56,678 nt of DNA from Alistipes sp. (GTDB taxonomy: Bacteria > Bacteroidota > Bacteroidia > Bacteroidales > Rikenellaceae). Below, in pieces: positions 36,007 through 44,584 of the stretch; position 1 is the first letter of the stretch; every line of letters begins with the position of its first letter. A program made the translations under genes and the position numbers. The notes below the pieces were generated by a model that did no database searches, had not been told where the DNA came from, and was given only the letters and a program-made list of their open reading frames with translations. The stretch spans positions 1-56,678 of the forward strand of contig JAFQOR010000003.1 in assembly GCA_017403125.1 (NCBI GenBank), in the 5' to 3' direction.

Positions 36007-36044
36007 AGCTGATGTTGTTTAGGTTGGTGTAAGCAATTGGTGGT

Positions 36045-37016
36045 TTAGGAGAAGTCGCCTCTTACGACGAGCTCCTCGTCGAGAATCTCACATCCTGCCA
36101 TGAAGATTGCACGCTGACGATTCTCCATCTCATCGGGGTTGTACCACATGCGAATCTCGGAGCCGGGATAGTCGGCAGTATTCACCGCCAACGCAAGGTT
36201 GCGACGGTCGGTAAGCATGCAGTAGGTCGTAGGACCACCGTCCAACATCGGCAGATAGTGTGAGATGCCCATGTCGATAAGCTTGATGCCGTGGTAGTAG
36301 AGCTCACGACGCCCCGTGGTAAGGTCGCTATATGCGGCGTCGGTACCAAAGTTGTCGAGATAGTTCTCGTAGGCCTCGTAGATGTCCGATGTCACAAAGA
36401 AGGCGAGCATATCTTCGCTTTTGAGCGATTTGAGGCGTGCCGGAGCCTGGTCCCAAATGCCTTTGAGAATCGAGATAATGTTGTCTGCCGAGGGCTTTGT
36501 CGAGGCGAAGTTTACGGTGGTTACAGCGCCCTCATTGGCATAGTTGTTCAACGTCGTGATGAAGCCATTGAAGCGGTTGAACTTCTCGGCATCGACATTG
36601 CCAATCCACATCATCACGCGCAGGCTTTCGGCAATGGCTGCGCGGAACATCTCGGTCTCTGCCTGTTCGAGTTCGCTGCCGGTGAGGTCGTCGAGATTGA
36701 CATCTGCACGTGCGGTGATAAGCTCATAGACCTGATTTGCGTAGTCCGAAGCCGAGAAACCCACCTCTGCCTTTATCTTCGTTAGTTCGATGCGTTTCTG
36801 CTTGCGCTCGGCGCTGTTTCCGCCACTCCACCCGGAGGTGTACTCTTGCAGAATATCGGACTGCGGACTCCACATCTGAATTGTTGTGGGTACGGGCATG
36901 TTGTAGAGTACGCGGATGCCGAGGGCTGTGGCGTCATCGCCTTTGAGCATGGGTCGGAAGAAGATTGTTTCAAGGTCGCGACCTGTGTAGGTCTTGGGGT
37001 TTTCGATAAGTCCCAT
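36045..37016 (-). CDS. Probable major capsid protein, HK97-like
   Basis: The 323-residue protein follows the ClpP-type protease gene, as capsid genes do. Seen: VLYNMPVPTTIQMWSPQ, the helical segment SGSELEQAETEM-like region (about 110-130), the P-domain-like SLKSEDMLAFFVTSDIYEAY, and the C-terminal strand region AVNTADYPGSEIRMWYNPDE. I rely on order, length and alpha/beta pattern for the assignment, not on an unambiguous motif. There is no obvious N-terminal scaffold (delta) domain. Confidence 0.65.
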   Translation of the reverse strand: MGLIENPKTYTGRDLETIFFRPMLKGDDATALGIRVLYNMPVPTTIQMWSPQSDILQEYTSGWSGGNSAERKQKRIELTKIKAEVGFSASDYANQVYELITARADVNLDDLTGSELEQAETEMFRAAIAESLRVMMWIGNVDAEKFNRFNGFITTLNNYANEGAVTTVNFASTKPSADNIISILKGIWDQAPARLKSLKSEDMLAFFVTSDIYEAYENYLDNFGTDAAYSDLTTGRRELYYHGIKLIDMGISHYLPMLDGGPTTYCMLTDRRNLALAVNTADYPGSEIRMWYNPDEMENRQRAIFMAGCEILDEELVVRGDFS

Positions 37017-37087
37017 AGTTTTTTGATGTTTTAAGTTGTTAATAAAAAAGGGTGGTTGATGGTCTGTCTGTTGGTGTGTGGTTGTGG

Positions 37088-38275
37088 CTAACGCTTGCTG
37101 CGCATGGCGCGGGCATCATCCTCGTATGCTTTCAGACGCGGTGTCATGTGCATGTCGCCTATCGCAGGGTCGTCGCACTCCTTTGTTGTGGTAGGTTCGA
37201 TGTTGCGCTGACGCTCCTTGAAGTCGATGTGTGCTGCCGTGGTGACGTTTGAGGGCGTTTTAGGCGCCTCGCGCGGTATGAAGTTGATATCGTCGGCAGG
37301 ATCGGGCTGTGCAGGCTCTTTGTCGCCAAGGCCTATGGCGTGCAAGAGTCGTTTCAGGCTGCGCTCGGCACGCACTGTTAGCGTGTCGCCCCTTTCGGAT
37401 GTCGGTTGCGATGTCGCCATGTCGGGTACAAGCGTGTCGGCAAGTCCCTGTGCTATGGTCTCGGCAGGCGAGAGCCAGCGTCCACGACCTCCGTTCTCGG
37501 ACATGAGGGCTATGATAGTGTCGATACTCTGCCCCGAGTGCTTGGCATAAATCTCGGCAAGGCGGTTGTCGGTCAGGTTAAGCATCTCGACCTCGTTTTG
37601 CAACTCCTCGGCATTTCCCTCGGTCGAGCATATCGACTTGTGGATGAGATAGAGCGACGATGGTGCTATCTGGCGACACCCCTCGGTGGCGGCCTGTGCC
37701 ACGATTGTTGCTGCCGAGGCGGTGTAGCCGAAGCAGCGTGTGGTGATGTGAGCGCCGGTCGAGCGCAGTGCCTCGTAGATTAGCAGGGCGTCGTTCACGT
37801 CGCCACCTGTCGAGCGTATGTTTACCACGATGTGCGTGTTGCGTATGTCGGCAATCTGCGAAACGCGTTCGCGGAAACGCTCGTAGGTTGCAACCCTCTC
37901 TTCGGGATTGTCGAACTGCCACTGCTCCGAGATGCCTATCGTGCCCTCGATGTCGATTGTTGTACAGTCCGACTCGTTGCGGATTTTGATTGTGTGATTC
38001 ATGGTGTTAGGTTGTGTTTGTTGTTTGTCGATGTCGTAGATTATGGTGCGCACCTTCTCGTATGAGCATCGAAACTCTTCGGCTGTGAGGACCATGGCAT
38101 GGCAACGTCCATAGCCGCGGGCATAGAGGCTCGCTACGTGGTTGTAGATGGCTCTCCGCTGGCACCTTGTGACGTCGAGCAGGTCGTTGTTTAGTAGGTA
38201 TCCGATGAGGCGTTCATATCGACGCGAGGGGCGTGGCAGAGTGGCTGTTGCCATCGGCATGTCATGGTTGTTCAT
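37088..38275 (-). CDS. ClpP-type prohead protease with N-terminal extension
   Basis: The frame codes for 395 residues. The ClpP/S14 domain begins at the internal Met (38002, MNHTIKIRNESD), which would give a 304-residue protein of usual length. It has the oxyanion region VVNIRSTGGDVNDALLIYEA, the catalytic Ser in GYTASAATIVAQA and the His in SLYLIHKSI. Such enzymes cut scaffold and capsid tails during head maturation. The upstream 91 codons (RRYERLIGYLLNNDLLDV, ARGYGRCHAMVLTAEEF) are open in the same frame and look like a helical DNA-binding or small-terminase-like domain. Whether they are fused or begin as a separate start is uncertain. The C-terminus is disordered. Confidence 0.82.
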   Translation of the reverse strand: MNNHDMPMATATLPRPSRRYERLIGYLLNNDLLDVTRCQRRAIYNHVASLYARGYGRCHAMVLTAEEFRCSYEKVRTIIYDIDKQQTQPNTMNHTIKIRNESDCTTIDIEGTIGISEQWQFDNPEERVATYERFRERVSQIADIRNTHIVVNIRSTGGDVNDALLIYEALRSTGAHITTRCFGYTASAATIVAQAATEGCRQIAPSSLYLIHKSICSTEGNAEELQNEVEMLNLTDNRLAEIYAKHSGQSIDTIIALMSENGGRGRWLSPAETIAQGLADTLVPDMATSQPTSERGDTLTVRAERSLKRLLHAIGLGDKEPAQPDPADDINFIPREAPKTPSNVTTAAHIDFKERQRNIEPTTTKECDDPAIGDMHMTPRLKAYEDDARAMRSKR

Positions 38276-38350
38276 TGCAAAAGAGAGTTTTATGTACTAT
38301 GTTGGTTTGTAGAGATATACTCTTCGGTAGCGGGGGTGGTGAGGAGAGGG

Positions 38351-40678
38351 CTAATCGTGCAACGTGCGACGGAAGGTGCATGTGGCGATGCCCGTTGCGG
38401 GGTTGTAATCGGCAATCTCTTCGAGCTTGAAGAGTGACGATGCGCCCTGCATGTCGAGACGGAAGCGAGAAAAAATGGTTGCTCCTGCGGAGTTGGGGTC
38501 GAATAGTGCGGCGTATTCGGTGGCGTCGAGCAGAATGTTGCAACATAGTAGTTCGCGTCGTTCTCTCTCTCGCAACTCGTTAAGGTAGTAGCTGTTGAGT
38601 CCTTGGCATCCGTCGCGGTCCTCGAAGCAAAGGCTTGTTTGCGTGTCGGGGTCGTGGAACGTAGCAAGCGGATAGCCCAAGTTTTTGTCGAACGACTCCC
38701 ATCGTTGGCCTGCCGGTAGCGCTACAACACCCTGATATACCACCACGCGGGGCTCGATATAGTCGCTATTGCAGATGACATCGCGGTCGCCTATGGTAAG
38801 TACCTTTGCCGAGGGTGCCGAATTTGAATACCCCGTGAGTGATATTGTTGGCATGAAGAGCGGGTTGATAATGCTCTCTTTGCCCTGCTTTGCAGCGTAG
38901 CTCGCGACATGGAAATTCCACTCGCCAAAGATTTGCTTGTCGTTTACGTTGCGTTGGGCAACGCCATCGGGTGGCATATAGCCTATGCGCGTATGCTCGA
39001 AGCACTCCGTGGCACGACTCATAAGGCTCTGGCTGCCTGCAACCTGTCGCGAGCGCCAATCTACGACTTTCCCATCGTCCATATCGTCGTAAGGTTCGAT
39101 GTAGAGCGTCTTTGTTGGCTCGTGGGTGAAGAAGCGCAGGTTAAACATCTGTTTCACGGCATTCATAAGTTCGATGACTCTGATGTCGTGGTTGGCAACA
39201 TCTTCGTACTTTACGACCTCGCCATAGCCAACCGCTCCGCTAAATATGGGTCTTATGCTGCATCCGCTGCATAGCGTAGCCTGCTGTCCCGGCAGGGCGC
39301 CGCCGATGAACATGTCGTTGAAGTGTTTGGGCGATGTTGGTGTGTAGCGCTTGAACGGAGTGCGTATATCGACCTCAACGTAGCACTTGCCGGTGGTCTC
39401 AACATGGCCGGGATAGAGTGCCCACTCTCCCATGTAGGGCTGGTAGAATTGGCTTGTCGATGTAGAGTAGTAGAGACGGAGTGATGACCTGACATCGGCG
39501 GGGGTTAGAACATCGGTCTCTCTCTCGGTGGTGGTGACAATGGCGGGACTCCCCAACCTAAAGGTATATCCCTCTGTTTCGCCAAATATGAGCAGCTTGT
39601 AGCTGGTGTTGGGCATCACATTTTCTCTGCAATCTTGGTAGGGATTGCGCAGTTTGAGTTTCACTGTGCATCCTGCACATGGAGTGATGGTGTCGAAGCC
39701 CTGCAATGCGCTGCGCGATGTGATGTTGTAGTCGCTGATATATTTCAGGTGTATGTCGAAGGCAACATCTATTTCGCGCGTCGGGATGAACGAGGGATAG
39801 AGAGTGTTGAGGTGCATGACGCCGTTGTTGTTATAGGCGTTGCCGAATGTGTTGCCCTCTTCGTCGCTTGCGGTGGGAGATGTTGTATCAACTATCGCTC
39901 CGCATGAGTATGTCCCCTGCGGGCCTCTGATGTTTATTCTTCCCAGCGAGTTGGCTGTGGCGGTTGTGGAGCTTGTGCGGTAGGCCATGAAGCCCATGGT
40001 CTGCTCTGCCAATGCCGTATCTACGGAGCGGTAGGCGCCACTCATCATCAGACGGTCGAAGATGGGCGAGGAGAGAAAGTTGCTTTGGATTTTGTAGCCG
40101 CTGTCGTTGATTATGCGCTCGAATATGTGGCGAATCGATAGAAAGGGGTGGTAGTTGTGTGGCATGATGCTGCGTTGAGGCTCGTAGAGGCTGGTGTTGG
40201 CACTCTTTGGGTAGCTGTCACGCCACAAGGGTAGGAATCGCAGGGCGCTCTCCTCGCTCCATGATGCCTCGATGTCGGGAAGTGTCATCATCATCGTGGT
40301 GTCGAGTCCCACTTCGTTCAGGCGTGTGGTGGCTGCTCGCTCTGCCCACTCCGAGCCACCGGTGCGGATGCGTAGGTTGTATAGTTTGTCGCCACCGACT
40401 TCGCTATATCCGAGGAGCGTTACGATGCCCGTAACAAGTTGGGTGCCATCGTATTCGAGTGTTGCTCGATGATAGCTGTCGTTGAACTCAACGCTACGGT
40501 GCATATCGCAAAAGTAGCCAAATAGTTTGTCGGTTGTGGGTGTCGAGGCTATCGAGAGCGTAAGGTTGTCGCCCTCGCGCCATGCCTCGCACGATTCGAG
40601 GCGCGATGCTCGGTAGATGGGTAGTGTGACGTTGCCCACTACGGGACACTCCACATCGTCGATTCTGATGGTCAGCAT
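38351..40678 (-). CDS. Large phage virion/tail protein
   Basis: The 775-residue protein starts MLTIRIDDVECPVVGNVTLP, overlapping the end of the preceding gene by 7 bases. It is beta-rich, with Cys pairs (CSGCSIRPIF, PCAGCTVKL) and many Tyr/Asn-rich strands (YNNNGVMHLNTLYPSF). YGEVVKYEDVANHDIRVIELMNAVKQMFNLRFFTHEP followed by YIEPYDD recalls tail-hub (gp27/gp44-like) modules. I infer a tail tip or baseplate hub. No peptidase or glycosidase motif was seen. Confidence 0.7.
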   Translation of the reverse strand: MLTIRIDDVECPVVGNVTLPIYRASRLESCEAWREGDNLTLSIASTPTTDKLFGYFCDMHRSVEFNDSYHRATLEYDGTQLVTGIVTLLGYSEVGGDKLYNLRIRTGGSEWAERAATTRLNEVGLDTTMMMTLPDIEASWSEESALRFLPLWRDSYPKSANTSLYEPQRSIMPHNYHPFLSIRHIFERIINDSGYKIQSNFLSSPIFDRLMMSGAYRSVDTALAEQTMGFMAYRTSSTTATANSLGRINIRGPQGTYSCGAIVDTTSPTASDEEGNTFGNAYNNNGVMHLNTLYPSFIPTREIDVAFDIHLKYISDYNITSRSALQGFDTITPCAGCTVKLKLRNPYQDCRENVMPNTSYKLLIFGETEGYTFRLGSPAIVTTTERETDVLTPADVRSSLRLYYSTSTSQFYQPYMGEWALYPGHVETTGKCYVEVDIRTPFKRYTPTSPKHFNDMFIGGALPGQQATLCSGCSIRPIFSGAVGYGEVVKYEDVANHDIRVIELMNAVKQMFNLRFFTHEPTKTLYIEPYDDMDDGKVVDWRSRQVAGSQSLMSRATECFEHTRIGYMPPDGVAQRNVNDKQIFGEWNFHVASYAAKQGKESIINPLFMPTISLTGYSNSAPSAKVLTIGDRDVICNSDYIEPRVVVYQGVVALPAGQRWESFDKNLGYPLATFHDPDTQTSLCFEDRDGCQGLNSYYLNELRERERRELLCCNILLDATEYAALFDPNSAGATIFSRFRLDMQGASSLFKLEEIADYNPATGIATCTFRRTLHD

Positions 40679-41643
40679 CTTATGCCTCCTTTCTGCTCCT
40701 CTTCGATTGCTACGATAAGTTGTCGTGTGAGATGTTGTGTGTCGAACGTGAGTTTGTGTTCGTGTATCGTGACGGGCATAAGGTCGCATCCGTCAATCAT
40801 ATAGACATAGGGCGAGCAGACTATCTCCGACAGGCGTTCACACTCCTTTTCGCTCTCTATTGCCGAGCATAGTTCGCGTATTTTCAAAGCCTTGTGCAGG
40901 CGGTTATGTTTGTTGTTGCCACATGATGTCTGCGATATCGAGGCCTCGATACTTCGTATGCGACTCTTTGGAAAGGTGTAGCACTCCAACCCTCCGATGC
41001 TGTTGAACCACAATAGGCGGCGTGCGCTCTCGTCGCGCTTTACGATAATGTAGCGTAGGCTCTTTATTGGCGTTGAATCTGTCGATAACTCAATATCGAG
41101 CATCGTTGCATTTTTGTTGAACGACGCGGTGGGTATCACAACATCCATAATCTTGTTGTTGGAGCGTTGTGTACTCTTGTACTTAATGATGTCGTCGGGA
41201 GTGGTGATTTTGCAATCTATCAGTGAGGATGTGGGGGTGTAGAGCGTTAGGATTATATGCTCGCCGAGTGATATTTGTTGCACGCTGTCGATTAGGCTGA
41301 AATCGCGTGTTACACCCTCTTCGAATGGGGTGCGCGACAGGATTCGTGGCTCGGACTCGACACCATTTGCCACCACCTTTACTTCGAGTGATGGGCGTGA
41401 TACGTTCAAGATGCCGATTTTCGAGATGTAGGGCTTAATGTCGCTGCTGTTCAGTAGATAGGGGGCGATGTTGAACATGGCAGTGGTGACGCCATAGAGG
41501 CGCATCGTTCCGTACTCCACGTTGCCCGATGTCGATTGTATCGAGATTTCGACATCGGTCGGCTCCGAGAGCTCGGTGTCGATGCCGTAGATCAGCTGGT
41601 CATACCACGATGATCCATTTTTTGGGAGGGTAGTGAATTTCAT
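40672..41643 (-). CDS. Phage virion-associated protein, first gene of the operon
   Basis: The 323-residue beta-rich protein starts MKFTTLPKNGSSWYDQLIYG and contains IDTELSEPTDVEISIQST and LRLYG-like TMRLYGVTTAMFNIAPYLL. That pattern is frequent in Bacteroidetes phage tail genes just upstream of a large hub protein. A C-terminal region with Cys residues (ELCSAIESEKECERL) ends in a basic tail. No catalytic motif was found. It is the promoter-proximal gene and looks lower in GC than its neighbours. Confidence 0.6.
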   Translation of the reverse strand: MKFTTLPKNGSSWYDQLIYGIDTELSEPTDVEISIQSTSGNVEYGTMRLYGVTTAMFNIAPYLLNSSDIKPYISKIGILNVSRPSLEVKVVANGVESEPRILSRTPFEEGVTRDFSLIDSVQQISLGEHIILTLYTPTSSLIDCKITTPDDIIKYKSTQRSNNKIMDVVIPTASFNKNATMLDIELSTDSTPIKSLRYIIVKRDESARRLLWFNSIGGLECYTFPKSRIRSIEASISQTSCGNNKHNRLHKALKIRELCSAIESEKECERLSEIVCSPYVYMIDGCDLMPVTIHEHKLTFDTQHLTRQLIVAIEEEQKGGIRC

Positions 41644-41780
41644 AAAGTAAATATTTTAATATGTAGAGACTATGCTCGAAGATGTGACGCGCACAGCCGG
41701 CCTCGGAGGGTTGTGGCTGATTGTTGAAATAGTTGTTGAAGAAGTGTTACCGAATGTTTATAATATCGATAACATGCGTA

Positions 41781-41837
41781 TTATCAGTGGGTATATGGTG
41801 TTGATAAGTGGAGTGAATCCCTGTTGATTACTGATAA
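41781..41837. promoter_or_regulatory. Inverted repeat in the leader of the phage-derived operon
   Basis: TTATCAGT (41781-41788) and ACTGATAA (41830-41837) are perfect inverses, with the related GTTGATAAGT and GTTGATTA between them. It could be an operator or an mRNA structure. The binding factor is unknown. Confidence 0.35.
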
Positions 41838-41878
41838 CTCCCGCAAGGATATGTCTGAATCAGGAGCGATTTCTGGTG

Positions 41879-41909
41879 CAAATATACAACAGAAAATATG
41901 GCTTGTCAA
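41879..41909 (-). promoter_or_regulatory. Promoter of the phage-derived operon
   Basis: On the minus strand TTG (41909-41907), 20 bases, then TATATTTG (41886-41879): a host-type promoter. The leader before the first gene is about 230 bases. Confidence 0.65.
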
Positions 41910-42021
41910 TAGTTGAGGGTTAAAATTTTTTATATAAATTTTGGAAACAATGTAAAATTATTTGACCTTCAAATATTTGTCTTGCATATCACGAGAGTTA
42001 GGATAATTCAAAAAAAAAACT

Positions 42022-42029
42022 TATATTTG
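42022..42029 (+). promoter_or_regulatory. prfA: -7 box upstream of prfA
   Basis: TATATTTG, 62 bases before the prfA start. The -33 element is not clear. Confidence 0.55.
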
Positions 42030-42091
42030 CGCGGATAAATAATAGATATGTGGCGAGTGTCACAAAACAGCAAAAATTTTAGAGATAAAAA

Positions 42092-43177
42092 ATGGCAGAC
42101 AATTCGATATTGATACGCCTCGATGGCTTGAAGTTGAAGTACGAGGAGATAGGTCAGAAACTCACCGACCCGGAGGTCATTGCCGACGTAAAGCAGTTTA
42201 TTCAGCTCACCAAGGAGTACAAGGAGTTGGAGCCCATCATCGAGACTTCGGAGCGCTTCCGCACGGCTATTGCCAATCTTGCCGAGGCAAAGGATGTGCT
42301 TGCTAACGAGAAGGATGAGGAGTTCCGCGAGATTGCCCGTGAGGAGATTGCAACGTTGGAGCCCGCTATCGTGAAGATGGAGGAGGAGATAAAGCTCTTG
42401 CTTATCCCTAAGGACCCGCAGGACGACAAGAATGCTATTGTCGAGATTCGTGGTGGTACGGGTGGCGACGAGGCGGCAATCTTTGCCGGTGACCTGTTGC
42501 GCATGTACACCAAGTATATCGAGTCGAAGGGTTGGCGCTACGAGATTACATCGTCGTCGGAGGGTGCCGTAGGCGGCTACAAGGAGGTTGTTATGAAGGT
42601 TACGGGGCAGAGCGTCTATGGTACGTTGAAGTACGAGTCGGGTGTTCACCGTGTGCAGCGTGTGCCGCAAACCGAGACGCAGGGCCGTGTTCACACCTCG
42701 GCAGCGTCGGTTGCAGTGTTGCCCGAGGCAGAGGAGTTCGATATCGAGATTTCGATGAACGATATACGCAAGGATATCTTCTGTGCATCGGGTCCCGGAG
42801 GTCAGTCCGTTAATACAACCTATTCGGCAATTCGCCTTACGCACATCCCCACGGGTATCGTGGTGCAGTGTCAGGACCAGAAGTCGCAGTTGAAGAACTT
42901 CGATAAGGCGTTCGAGGAGTTGCGTACCCGTGTGTTCAACCTCGAATACTCGAAGTATCTCGACGAGATTGCCTCGAAGCGTAAGACTATGGTATCGACG
43001 GGTGACCGTTCGGCAAAGATTCGCACCTACAACTATCCGCAGGGTCGTATTACCGATCACCGCATAAACTACACTATCTACAACCTCTCGGCATTTATGG
43101 ATGGCGATATTCAGGATGTCATCGACCAACTTATCGTTGCCGAGAATGCCGAGCGTCTCAAAGAGAGTGAGTTGTAG
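42092..43177 (+). CDS. prfA: Peptide chain release factor 1
   Basis: Releases proteins at UAA and UAG. The 361-residue protein has the N-terminal helical domain, ASCII-typical EIRGGTGGDEAAIFAGDL, then HRVQRVPQTETQGRVHTS. The last phrase holds the PxT codon-recognition tripeptide, here Pro-Gln-Thr where E. coli has Pro-Ala-Thr. The peptidyl-release GGQ loop is in SGPGGQSVNTTYSAIR. The RF1-type C-terminal segment RIRTYNYPQGR appears as KIRTYNYPQGRITDHRI. Length and order are normal, and RF1 rather than RF2 is clear from these phrases. Confidence 0.95.
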   Translation: MADNSILIRLDGLKLKYEEIGQKLTDPEVIADVKQFIQLTKEYKELEPIIETSERFRTAIANLAEAKDVLANEKDEEFREIAREEIATLEPAIVKMEEEIKLLLIPKDPQDDKNAIVEIRGGTGGDEAAIFAGDLLRMYTKYIESKGWRYEITSSSEGAVGGYKEVVMKVTGQSVYGTLKYESGVHRVQRVPQTETQGRVHTSAASVAVLPEAEEFDIEISMNDIRKDIFCASGPGGQSVNTTYSAIRLTHIPTGIVVQCQDQKSQLKNFDKAFEELRTRVFNLEYSKYLDEIASKRKTMVSTGDRSAKIRTYNYPQGRITDHRINYTIYNLSAFMDGDIQDVIDQLIVAENAERLKESEL

Positions 43178-43250
43178 GGGAGAGGGTAAGAGTCGCAGAG
43201 TTTCAGTAGATATTTCGTGCACTTCGATTTTTTTGAAGTTGCTAAATATG

Positions 43251-43290
43251 GACGACCGACCCTCTCGGGGGTGCGGTCGTCATTCTTATT
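43251..43290 (+). terminator. Hairpin after prfA
   Basis: GACGACCG (43251-43258) pairs with CGGTCGTC (43274-43281), with an inner ACCC/GGGT pair, followed by a weak ATTCTTATT. It may stop or slow transcription before the next gene. Confidence 0.6.
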
Positions 43291-43296
43291 AGGACT

Positions 43297-43731
43297 ATGA
43301 TTAGGATGAGGTTTTTAGGATTCATATTTGCCATCATGGCGCTTGGTCTGGCTACGGATGCTGTGGCGAGTTTTCCCGAGCGCTCGCGACTTGCAAGAGA
43401 GAGCGGTCGCCGCTTGAAGGTTCAGGAGTGGAAGACTACGCCCGACGGACGCAAAAAGTGGGTGGACCATGTCGAGATTTACGATGCCGAGGGGCGTCTT
43501 GTTGAGGAGGCGGAGTATAGCGACTTTGGTACGCGCCTCACGTGGCGTTCGGAGCTTGTCTATGACGAACTCGGAAGGCTCGCTGCGGAGTATGTCTATA
43601 ACGAGCGCAACAAACTGTCGAAGGTGCGTAAGTTCGAGTACGACGACAAGGGTGTCTGTGTGCGCCGCATGAACTACAATGCCAATGGAGTGTTGAACTC
43701 CTATCGACAGTTCGAGTTTATCTACGAGTGA
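43297..43731 (+). CDS. Exported protein with antiparallel YD-like repeats
   Basis: I do not recognise a named family. The 144-residue protein has a signal peptide (MRFLGFIFAIMALGLATDAVA). The mature part contains short repeats such as EIYDAEGRLVEEAEYSDFG, LVYDELGRLAAEYVYNERN and FEYDDKGVCVRRMNYNANG. These resemble YD/RHS or YwqK-type beta-hairpin repeats. It may be a periplasmic binding or scaffold protein. Two starts are possible (Met1 or Met4); the second gives a better signal peptide. It lies 4 bases before the VTC-domain gene, so it may belong to the polyphosphate module. Confidence 0.72.
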   Translation: MIRMRFLGFIFAIMALGLATDAVASFPERSRLARESGRRLKVQEWKTTPDGRKKWVDHVEIYDAEGRLVEEAEYSDFGTRLTWRSELVYDELGRLAAEYVYNERNKLSKVRKFEYDDKGVCVRRMNYNANGVLNSYRQFEFIYE

Positions 43732-43735
43732 GGCT

Positions 43736-44539
43736 ATGGGCACTGCGTCAATGACATACGAGCAGCTAAATACTCTTGATGTGTGGCGGCGTTTTGCGAC
43801 TATCACGCTCGATAAGATGCGTGGCGTGAAACTCATGAACCGCATCGATACGAAGTATCTGCTCACCGAGCGCGAGGTGTTGCAACTCTTGGAGCGCGCT
43901 GCTGCGATGCACTATCGGGTGCAGGTTGTCGAGGATAATCGTGCCTGTCGTTACGACACGCTCTACTACGACACTGCCGGGCGCGACATGTATGTCGTGC
44001 ATCACAATCAGCAGCTTTCGCGCCAGAAGATACGCACGCGTCGCTATGTCGAGAGTGGTGTTGTTTTTCTCGAAATCAAGAACAAGAGCAACCGTGGCAG
44101 GACGCGCAAGAGGCGTGTCGAGATTTGCGATAAAGAGTTCGGGGACTTTGCTGCCAACTCTTCGGCGATGGCTCTCTTTGGCGAGTTGTCGCGCTATCGT
44201 ATCGAGCTGTTGAGCCCTGCGCTTGCAACCCGTTTTGTGCGTATCACACTCGTAAACGAGGCGTTGAGCGAGCGCCTTACCATCGATTTGAATCTGCACT
44301 ATGAGGATGTGCGTTCGGGTGTTCGGGGTGCTATCGAACGTATGGCTATCGTCGAGTTGAAGCAGGATGGACGCACCGATTCGCAGATGAAAATAGTGTT
44401 GCGCGATATGCGCATCGCGCCGTTTAAGGTCAGCAAGTACTGTTTGGGCACGGCTCTCACGGTCGATGGAGTCAAGAAAAATAGATATAAGTCCAAGATA
44501 CGCGACATACGTAAGCGTGTAGAAGCCGATGAAAATTAG
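43736..44539 (+). CDS. VTC-domain polyphosphate polymerase-like protein
   Basis: The 267-residue CYTH/VTC-tunnel protein is related to the yeast Vtc4 catalytic domain, which makes polyphosphate from ATP. Basic and acidic tunnel residues appear in order: LMNRIDTKYLL, YDTLYYDT, RQKIRTRRY, VFLEIKNKSNRGRTRKRR, AIVELKQDG and FKVSKYCLG. No signal peptide is present, so it acts on the cytosolic side and probably works with the DUF4956 membrane protein encoded 45 bases downstream. The enzymatic activity in bacteria of this type is inferred from the fold. Confidence 0.88.
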   Translation: MGTASMTYEQLNTLDVWRRFATITLDKMRGVKLMNRIDTKYLLTEREVLQLLERAAAMHYRVQVVEDNRACRYDTLYYDTAGRDMYVVHHNQQLSRQKIRTRRYVESGVVFLEIKNKSNRGRTRKRRVEICDKEFGDFAANSSAMALFGELSRYRIELLSPALATRFVRITLVNEALSERLTIDLNLHYEDVRSGVRGAIERMAIVELKQDGRTDSQMKIVLRDMRIAPFKVSKYCLGTALTVDGVKKNRYKSKIRDIRKRVEADEN

Positions 44540-44584
44540 ATTGTTGTAACTAAACATTAAAACATAGAAAAAATAGATTTCACT

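Larger units (their letters stand above)
33499..41643 (-). mobile_element. Phage-derived structural and lysis operon, incomplete as a prophage
   Basis: Eight consecutive minus-strand genes encode, in transcription order, two virion/tail proteins, a ClpP-type protease, a capsid-like protein, a portal, a connector-like protein, a holin and a lysozyme. One promoter (41879-41909) and one terminator (33408-33478) bracket them. No integrase, terminase, tape measure, tail tube, replication gene, tRNA or flanking direct repeat is seen. The neighbours galE and prfA are core genes. It is either a decayed prophage or a domesticated particle cassette. All eight frames are intact, which favours selection. 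Confidence 0.8.

Noticed and set aside
42008-43222. Minus-strand frame of 404 codons across prfA
   Set aside because: Antisense to prfA, which has intact GGQ and PxT motifs.
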